The position numbers and the translations under genes were made by a program. Shown here one piece after another: positions 6,097-10,673 of a stretch of DNA of 10,673 bases (within the stretch, counting starts at the first letter, position 1; each line of letters opens with the position of its first letter). Origin of the DNA: Dehalococcoidales bacterium (GTDB taxonomy: Bacteria; Chloroflexota; Dehalococcoidia; Dehalococcoidales; ARS1013); assembly GCA_002690375.1 (NCBI GenBank), contig NZEH01000065.1, forward strand, positions 1-10,673, given 5' to 3'. Below the pieces are notes generated by a model that searched no databases, was not told where the DNA came from, and worked only from the letters and a program-made list of their open reading frames with translations.

Positions 6097-7120
6097 TGCT
6101 TGGGGCAGGGAAGCCACTGGTCGTCCAGCTCATCACCTGCTTATCTATCAGCAATGCCTCAGCACCCGCTAGCCGCTCCAGAAGCTCAAGTCCTTCAGTC
6201 ATGCCCAAGACCATAGCCGCCGTGGATAAAGCGTCAGCGGAGGCGGCATCGCCAGCCAGCACTGTGGCGCTGGATAACCCCGTCGGTGACGAGCCAGTGC
6301 GGGGGTCTATTATGTGGTGATATTGAAAGTCGGCGGTAAAGGTGGCCTCATAGTCTCCTGATGTCGCCAGAGCGCCATTGCTCTGTTCTAGTACCTGGTA
6401 ATAGCCGGCTAATGCCCGGGGATGATGAATGCCAACCCGCCACGGGTGGCCGTCTTCACGCCGGCCGCGAAGAGCAAGGTCACCGCCGGCTTCCACCAGC
6501 ACCTGAGCCATCCCCCTGGTTTTTAGCAAAGTAACCGCCTGGTCTACTATATAACCCTTAGCGATGCCATCCAGCGTAATTCCCATGCCGGGCTTAAGCA
6601 AAGCCACATCACTACCTTTAAGGCTAAGCATCTGGTAACCCACCAACTGCCGCGCCTCAGCTACGGCGGCGGCATCAGGAGGGGAATGATAGGCAGCAAA
6701 GTGAGTGCTATAGAGGTCCACCAGAGGCTTAACAGTAACATCAAAGGCACCATCGGTAAGTTCGGCATAGTACCTGGCCCGCTCCAGCACCGAAACCAGT
6801 TCGCTAGAAGCGCCGGCCAGCCGGCCGGCATTGTTTAAGCGTGACAGCTCACTTAAGGGATCGTGGCGGCTAAGTAAGCCCGATAGACGCTCAATTTCAG
6901 CAAAGGTGTCCTTAACAATATCAGCCGCTCTAGGCTCGTCGGTATCAATCAGAGTGATGTTAACCAAAGTCCCCAAAAGTTTGCGCGTCTCGCTGTAGCG
7001 CTTAAGCTCCGGCACCGAGCTGCTAAGGAACTGCTTAAAGCCAATGCCGCCAGCCACCAGCACACCGGCACCAATACCAGTTAAGTGCAAGAAATCACGC
7101 CGAGTTATGCTTCGCTTCAT
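6092..7120 (-). CDS. apbE: FAD:protein FMN transferase with twin-arginine leader
   Basis: ApbE moves FMN from FAD onto a threonine of extracytoplasmic target domains. The 342-residue product shows the family blocks: LLGTLVNITLI (48-58), TDGAFDVTVKPLVDLY (122-137), GITLDGIAKGYIVD (180-193), EAGGDLALRG (200-209), TSGDYEATF (243-251), HIIDPRTG (259-266) and SADALSTAAMVLG (284-296). The N-terminus, ITRRDFLHLTG followed by a Gly/Ala-rich hydrophobic stretch (about 14-28), is a twin-arginine signal or anchor, without a lipobox cysteine. This suggests export in folded form by the Tat genes found upstream. The ATG has GGGGAG just before it and lies 20 bases after the 56-residue membrane ORF. The likely substrate is the NosR-like protein of the same operon. 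Confidence 0.95.
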   Translation of the reverse strand: MKRSITRRDFLHLTGIGAGVLVAGGIGFKQFLSSSVPELKRYSETRKLLGTLVNITLIDTDEPRAADIVKDTFAEIERLSGLLSRHDPLSELSRLNNAGRLAGASSELVSVLERARYYAELTDGAFDVTVKPLVDLYSTHFAAYHSPPDAAAVAEARQLVGYQMLSLKGSDVALLKPGMGITLDGIAKGYIVDQAVTLLKTRGMAQVLVEAGGDLALRGRREDGHPWRVGIHHPRALAGYYQVLEQSNGALATSGDYEATFTADFQYHHIIDPRTGSSPTGLSSATVLAGDAASADALSTAAMVLGMTEGLELLERLAGAEALLIDKQVMSWTTSGFPAPST

Positions 7121-7140
7121 ATCTCTCCCCTTCCATTATG

Positions 7141-7311
7141 CTACTGCGGTGCCGAGAACTTAAGTGGCAACTCAATGACTGGCAAAGCCGGCGAGATTAC
7201 ATTTAAGAAGAGGTGAACCACACTGATTACCACCACCAGCGATACCAAGAATATGATTGTCCCGTTTCTTAAGTGGTCCTTTTTAGCCTGGGGCTGACCT
7301 TCTGCAACCAT
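7141..7311 (-). CDS. 56-residue single-helix membrane protein between the flavoprotein gene and apbE
   Basis: This short ORF reads from ATG 7311 to TAG at 7141-7143. Its ribosome binding site is very good: AGGAGGG at 7322-7328 with 10-base spacing, and AAGG closer in. It overlaps the last 43 bases of the NosR-like gene in another frame and ends 20 bases before apbE, so it is likely translated by coupling in a three-gene operon. The product starts with a polar, basic N-terminus (AKKDHLRNG), has one membrane helix at about 18-39 with a histidine at 33, and ends in a short outside tail (about 40-56) rich in proline. No family is recognised. It may be a subunit or assembly partner of the NosR-like protein, which is inference. 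Confidence 0.75.
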   Translation of the reverse strand: MVAEGQPQAKKDHLRNGTIIFLVSLVVVISVVHLFLNVISPALPVIELPLKFSAPQ

Positions 7312-8489
7312 TCTGCCTTAACCCTCCTACGTATTTTTAGTACAGTATCTATCACCGCCCTAATCGGGCAGAGATACCAACACCAGAAATCTTTAACAAT
7401 CATGGCGGTAACCAAAGTTACCCCCACCAGAAGCCATTGCTCCGCCGTGCCGCTAAGACTGAAGAGGGCGTTCCACGGTTCAAAGCTCGCCATAGACGGA
7501 TTGCGAAGTAGCAGCGCCAAGAATAGGGCTAGCCAGAGCACAAAATAGGGGGTGTTACGCAGCCTCCGTTGCCATTTAGAGCTAGGGGTCACTCGGCCAC
7601 CACCGAGAAAGTGCATCACCTCCTGCACTGCGGAAAAGGGACAGAGCCAGAAACAATAGAAGTTCTTAGACAACACGACCGCCAGACCGACCACACCAAG
7701 AACCAGGATATAGAGAAGCAGGTGGTGCTGCCACGCCGGGGCAAAGCCTACGATGACAAAATTAACCAGGCTGAGAGGTATCACAAACCAGAAGCCTAAC
7801 ACCACCAAACCAAAGAGCAGGGTAAGATAACGAGCCCAACGGAATTTTTTTAACCCCGGTACTAGGCGTAGCGACACCACCGAGCCAAGCCCAACAAGTA
7901 GCAATATCTCCGCTTGCCCAAAGGAAATAGGCTCTGGAGGTACCGGGCGGGGATCGCCCAAATGCCCGGCTATCAATGCCCGCCCTCGTTGCACTCCCAT
8001 AGCCACAGCGGTGCAAGAGACCGTTGAGCGGGTGATAACATCAATATCGGTGTATGCCAGGAGGGGTTCGCTGTACTGGCGTCCGATGTACTGGTCAAAA
8101 AATCCCTGATCGTACATGCGCTGAAACCATGGCCGCATGTCTTCAAAGTGCTCCGGCACCTCCAGAGTAAGAATGGTAGCCTCCAGCGACCAACCCGCTA
8201 CAACGGTCATCTCTCCGCCATAGCCGTCACTTTTGGCGACAGTAACATAGCCCACCGGCCTGCCGCTAACATCGCCGCCGTCTGCCCCCACCGTCCCCAA
8301 ATAGAGGTAGCCGTCTTCAGTAGACTGCAACAACTCAAACTCTGTTGCCTCGGATAGCGCCGGCGACAGGTATATCTCAACATCACTATGGTACGTCACC
8401 TGAGCGTAAACCCCGGTGACTACAAGGCTAGTCACCGCCAGAGTGACTAGCGTTGCTGAGCCCCATCTTTGCCAGAATTTCTTTAGCAA
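7269..8489 (-). CDS. NosR/RdhC-like membrane protein: FMN-binding domain plus two CX3CP motifs
   Basis: The 406-residue product begins with a membrane helix (about 12-30). An outside FMN-binding domain (about 55-170) follows, with GYGGEMTVVAG at 89-99. Several membrane helices (about 193-210, 220-240, 242-275, 316-339 and 352-366) carry the two cytoplasmic cluster-type motifs C279-X3-C283-P and C370-X3-C374-P. This order is that of NosR, NirI and the RdhC/PceC proteins of organohalide respiration, but without a soluble C-terminal ferredoxin domain. The expected flavin-accepting threonine is T156 in DVITRSTVS, where the usual form is SGAT. It should pass electrons between the quinone pool or the cytoplasm and the outside. 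The start is TTG 8489; a stop codon lies two codons before it, so no earlier start is possible. No reductive dehalogenase or N2O reductase gene is in the window. Confidence 0.85.
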   Translation of the reverse strand: MLKKFWQRWGSATLVTLAVTSLVVTGVYAQVTYHSDVEIYLSPALSEATEFELLQSTEDGYLYLGTVGADGGDVSGRPVGYVTVAKSDGYGGEMTVVAGWSLEATILTLEVPEHFEDMRPWFQRMYDQGFFDQYIGRQYSEPLLAYTDIDVITRSTVSCTAVAMGVQRGRALIAGHLGDPRPVPPEPISFGQAEILLLVGLGSVVSLRLVPGLKKFRWARYLTLLFGLVVLGFWFVIPLSLVNFVIVGFAPAWQHHLLLYILVLGVVGLAVVLSKNFYCFWLCPFSAVQEVMHFLGGGRVTPSSKWQRRLRNTPYFVLWLALFLALLLRNPSMASFEPWNALFSLSGTAEQWLLVGVTLVTAMIVKDFWCWYLCPIRAVIDTVLKIRRRVKAEWLQKVSPRLKRTT

Positions 8490-8557
8490 CGCTTACTACC
8501 TGCCATAACCACTATATTAGCGAGCATTTTAATAATTTCAGAAATATATCAATAGGT

Positions 8558-8586
8558 AGTTTAACCATCTCAACAATCAAAGTCAA
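8558..8586 (-). promoter_or_regulatory. candidate promoter of the flavoprotein operon
   Basis: On the minus strand TTGACT (8586-8581) and TAAACT (8563-8558) stand 17 bases apart, matching five and four consensus bases. The start would fall near 8551, some 60 bases before the TTG start codon. The gap from tatC is 165 bases, so an own promoter for this operon is reasonable but not certain. Confidence 0.35.
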
Positions 8587-8654
8587 AGGCTGGTGGAGGC
8601 TTAAACAACTCACTCAACTACCTGTCCATCTTACCTAGTGATTTAGTTAAGAAG

Positions 8655-9416
8655 TTACTCTTCATCTGGGACCGGTTCGGATTTCTTCTTATAAACAAGT
8701 TTGGATAGCCAAATAGAAAGCTCCAGTAGAATAATTAGCGGCAGGGCAATAATGGTCTGATTTATAGGGTCAAAGGTAGGGGTGATAAGAGCCGCTATTA
8801 CAAAGGCTAGCACTATCCATATCTTCCGCCGATCAGCCAGCCACTTCGGTGTCACCAGACCCATCCTGGCTAGAACCATTATTATTATCGGCGTTTCAAA
8901 CATGAGACCAACCCCTATCAGCAGTCTGGTTACGATGTTAATATAGCTACTGATCGCAGGCTCAATGTTCACCCAGCTACTACCAAAAGTCGCAAAGAAC
9001 CCCATTGCCCGTGGCAAGGCAATATAGTAGGCAAAAGCAACTCCGGTAAGGAACATTACCATTACCGCTGGCAGTATCATGTAGATATACCTTTTTTCTT
9101 TGCTAGTGAGTGCCGGAGAAGCAAAGGCGAAAAGCTGATAGACGAGAAACGGCATGGCAACAATGAGGCCGGCGGTGAGAGATACCTTAAAGAAGATGCT
9201 GAGCGGCTCCATTATCGTTATCGTCTGCATCTTCATGTCTGCCGGGGCTGGTGCAAGCAAAAAAGCGATAATCTGATTATAGAATATAAAAGCAATGACG
9301 GTAGTAACGATTACGGCGCCTACAGCCTTGAAGAGACGGTCCCGCACTTCAACCAGATGCTCCATGATGGGCATCTTTTCAATTGTCTCTTCATGGCTAG
9401 TAGTTTCGGCTGGCAC
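8655..9416 (-). CDS. tatC: Sec-independent translocase subunit TatC
   Basis: The 253-residue product is full length with six membrane helices. The N-terminal HLVEVRDRLF (20-29) is the family opening. The first outside loop and second helix carry PLSIFFKVSLTAG and FASPALTSKEKR, with E107 equal to the signal-binding glutamate of E. coli. FETPI (173-177) holds the conserved membrane glutamate E174. ITPTFDP (211-217), with D216, and ALPLIILLELSIW close the core. The start is GTG 9416, with GGGAG 7 bases upstream; it lies 14 bases after the tatB stop. TatC recognises twin-arginine signals, and the ApbE encoded downstream has such a signal. Confidence 0.97.
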   Translation of the reverse strand: MPAETTSHEETIEKMPIMEHLVEVRDRLFKAVGAVIVTTVIAFIFYNQIIAFLLAPAPADMKMQTITIMEPLSIFFKVSLTAGLIVAMPFLVYQLFAFASPALTSKEKRYIYMILPAVMVMFLTGVAFAYYIALPRAMGFFATFGSSWVNIEPAISSYINIVTRLLIGVGLMFETPIIIMVLARMGLVTPKWLADRRKIWIVLAFVIAALITPTFDPINQTIIALPLIILLELSIWLSKLVYKKKSEPVPDEE

Positions 9417-9430
9417 CTCAAACTCCCGGG

Positions 9431-10003
9431 CTAATCCATGCTTTCAGACCCTGATTCAATATCTTTGGTCTTTGTTGGTTCTTTAGTCTCTTCATCCGCT
9501 GACTTTGTTGCCTTACCTATCTCTTCGGCTTCGGTATCTACCACGTTTTTTAACTCCTGGGTTTCGGTATCTACCACGTTTTTTAACTCCTGGGTTTCGG
9601 TGTCTACCACATTTTTTAACTCCTGGGTTTCCGTATCCAGTGTCTTTTGTAAATCTTTAGCGTCTATATCCAGCGCCTTCTCTACTTTTTCGGCTTCGGC
9701 ATCTACCACATTTTTTAACTCTTTGGTATCCACTGTCTCGGCTAGCCCTTTAGTCTCTGTATCTACTGCCTTTGATAACCCTCTGGCGTCAGCGTCCAGT
9801 GACTTGGCTACATCTTTTAACTCTTCGTCTTCATCTATTACTTTTGTGAACTCCTTGGTAAAGTCACCGGTTATCTTCCTTATGTTACGGTATATCCTCC
9901 CCATCTTACGGGCAATCTCCGGCAGCCTTTTTGGCCCAAGTACTAATAGGGCAACCATAAGGACAATTATTATTTCTTGAAAACCGATATCAAAAAATCC
10001 CAC
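9431..10003 (-). CDS. tatB: TatB-like translocase subunit with 11-residue-repeat tail
   Basis: The N-terminus FDIGFQEIIIVLMVALLVLGPKRLPE is the TatA/B membrane helix with the Gly-Pro hinge (23-24) and a following amphipathic helix (about 27-48). The early glutamate E10 in the GFQE turn is the TatB type. The whole tail (about 70-165) is made of nine units of the form DTETQELKNVV. Eight are 10-11 residues long and the third is shortened to nine. The tail is very acidic and should form a long helix with 11-residue phase. The start is GTG 10003 with GAGGG 8 bases upstream. tatC follows at 14 bases. At 190 residues the protein is near the normal TatB length, but the repeated tail sequence is unusual. 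Confidence 0.9.
   Translation of the reverse strand: MGFFDIGFQEIIIVLMVALLVLGPKRLPEIARKMGRIYRNIRKITGDFTKEFTKVIDEDEELKDVAKSLDADARGLSKAVDTETKGLAETVDTKELKNVVDAEAEKVEKALDIDAKDLQKTLDTETQELKNVVDTETQELKNVVDTETQELKNVVDTEAEEIGKATKSADEETKEPTKTKDIESGSESMD
9534..9632 (-). repeat. 33-bp tandem repeat, three copies, in tatB
   Basis: Copies lie at 9534-9566, 9567-9599 and 9600-9632. The first two are identical and the third differs at three positions. Each codes for one 11-residue unit DTETQELKNVV. A diverged relative starts near 9699. The near-identity points to recent duplication. Confidence 0.9.
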
Positions 10004-10322
10004 TGTCCTAGCCCTCTACTAATAACCAAAGATTAAATACGCCACAACCTGGCTCGTCCCAGAGTATTTGGCTCTCGTCTAAATGGGATAACTCCCCATC
10101 TCTTTTCCCCATAATCTACCACTCATGACAACCACACGGGGCAAAAGTCCCTCTAAAGAAATTCCCCTTCCCCTTGATAAGAGGAAAGGGCATCGGGCTC
10201 AAAGTAGTTTCCCCCGGGATTAAAGTTAATGCTTAAAAACCTCCACTCAAGAGGGCTACAACCAAAAATCACAAAGAGGTATTTATAATCCTAAAATAAC
10301 TTAAACTTCTTCTCTGGCTCAA
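10004..10322 (-). other. 319-base gap between tatA and tatB
   Basis: I find no credible gene here on either strand. Reading from the tatA side there is a weak 4-pair stem with a clean TTTTT after it (stem 10254-10240, T run 10239-10235), then the longer hairpin listed separately at 10164-10190. No good sigma70 promoter for tatB was seen. The gap is unusually long for genes of one translocase and may mean that tatA is transcribed separately from tatBC. Confidence 0.5.
10164..10190 (-). terminator. 10-pair hairpin, terminator or dispersed palindromic repeat
   Basis: On the minus strand CCCTTTCCTC (10190-10181) pairs with GGGGAAGGGG (10173-10164) around a 7-base loop TTATCAA, with two G-T pairs. 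AATTTCTTT follows. It could end the tatA transcript. The form (GGGGAAGGGG next to TTATCAA) also resembles intergenic palindromic repeats that occur in many copies in some bacterial genomes. One copy alone cannot decide this. Confidence 0.45.
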
Positions 10323-10673
10323 CTATGTTTTTGCCTCGGTTTGGGCCTCAGTTTTTGCCTTGGTTACCTTTTTCTTTTTGGCCTTTCTTTTAGGCTTCTT
10401 CTCGGTCTCAGTCTCAGTCTCAGTCTCAGCCTTGGTAGCCTCTTCTTCATCGTCGCCTTTCGTCCCCTTCTTGAAGGCGCGTATCCCCTTGCCAAAGGCC
10501 TCACCGACCTGCGGCAGTTTGCCAGCTCCGAAGACAATAAGGACAATCACCAAGATGAGTCCAATAATCAGCCACATGTTAAGTGCTGTTTCCTCATCAG
10601 GGCTTACTACTGGTGGCTCATCTACTACTGGTGGCTCATCTACTACTGGTGGCTCATCTACTACTGGTGGCTC
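10323..10673 (-). CDS. tatA: TatA-type translocase protein, 5' end beyond the window, with proline-rich N-terminal repeats
   Basis: The TatA core starts at ATG 10577: a membrane helix ([14 protein letters not shown]), the FGAGKLP hinge, and the amphipathic helix [16 protein letters not shown], all typical. An acidic then very lysine-rich tail follows ([16 protein letters not shown]). The frame stays open upstream of that ATG for 32 codons to the window edge and encodes nearly four EPPVVD repeats and SPDEETALN. The ATG at 10577 has only AGGA with 13-base spacing. I therefore treat the gene as 5'-partial with a proline-rich outside extension. If the start is ATG 10577, the protein is an ordinary 84-residue TatA. 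It is sure that the domain is TatA; the start is not sure. Confidence 0.8.
   Translation of the reverse strand, partial: EPPVVDEPPVVDEPPVVDEPPVVSPDEETALNMWLIIGLILVIVLIVFGAGKLPQVGEAFGKGIRAFKKGTKGDDEEEATKAETETETETEKKPKRKAKKKKVTKAKTEAQTEAKT
10405..10428 (-). repeat. hexanucleotide repeat (GTCTCA on plus strand), four copies
   Basis: Four perfect copies code for the alternating Thr-Glu run in the tatA tail. Such short repeats readily gain or lose units without frame change. Confidence 0.8.
10605..10673 (-). repeat. 18-bp tandem repeat running into the window edge
   Basis: Three complete identical copies (10605-10622, 10623-10640, 10641-10658) and 15 bases of a fourth are present. On the minus strand they code for EPPVVD in the tatA frame; both other minus frames contain stops in every unit. 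The total copy number is unknown because the window ends here. Confidence 0.95.

Noticed and set aside
9438..9980. A 180-residue plus-strand ORF opposite tatB
   Set aside because: It is the mirror of the repeat-rich tatB tail. The opposite strand of the DTETQELKNVV code is stop-free by composition.
10110..10188. Short minus-strand ORF of 25 codons in the tatA-tatB gap
   Set aside because: It runs through the hairpin repeat, has no ribosome binding site and no protein-like features.
10605..10673. The 18-bp repeats as a CRISPR array
   Set aside because: Units are directly adjacent with no spacers and are coding in the tatA frame.

Overview
The window looks like the chromosome of an anaerobic bacterium of moderate GC content. 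The gene set (Tat genes beside a NosR/RdhC-type membrane flavoprotein and an ApbE flavin transferase, a HypE-like protein, NadA and CutA) together with the codon style would fit Chloroflexota, perhaps Dehalococcoidia. That placement is an inference from gene content, not proven by the sequence.

Left part, plus strand (1-2893): two tRNA genes, Ala(CGC) and Arg(CCT), both with encoded CCA ends. They are followed by a lone treble-clef zinc-ribbon ORF on the minus strand. Behind a good sigma70-type promoter comes a three-gene run: a zf-TFIIB double zinc-ribbon protein, LemA, and an HtpX-like M48 membrane protease that carries its own C-terminal zinc ribbon. This looks like an envelope-stress or membrane-quality unit.

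Middle, minus strand (3050-5853): cutA lies behind nadA (quinolinate synthase). Upstream of these are a HypE/AIR-synthase-like ATPase that lacks the HypE C-terminal cysteine motif, and a 77-residue protein with a TRASH-like cysteine pattern. Two clear inverted repeats sit in the gaps: 9-bp arms before the HypE-like gene, and 7-bp arms before nadA.

Right part, minus strand (6092-10673): transcription runs from tatA through tatB and tatC, then to a NosR/RdhC-like FMN-binding polyferredoxin-type membrane protein. Next come a previously unlisted 56-residue single-helix membrane protein that overlaps the flavoprotein gene, and apbE with a twin-arginine leader. The module is self-consistent: Tat exports folded ApbE, ApbE attaches FMN to the extracytoplasmic domain of the NosR-like protein, and that protein passes electrons across the membrane through two CX3CP motifs.

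The most unusual points are as follows. The tatA frame is open through tandem EPPVVD repeats to the window edge, suggesting a proline-rich N-terminal extension. The TatB tail is built of 11-residue repeats, with a near-identical 33-bp tandem array. The small membrane ORF sits between the flavoprotein and its flavin transferase. The flavinylation motif is atypical (TRST in place of SGAT).
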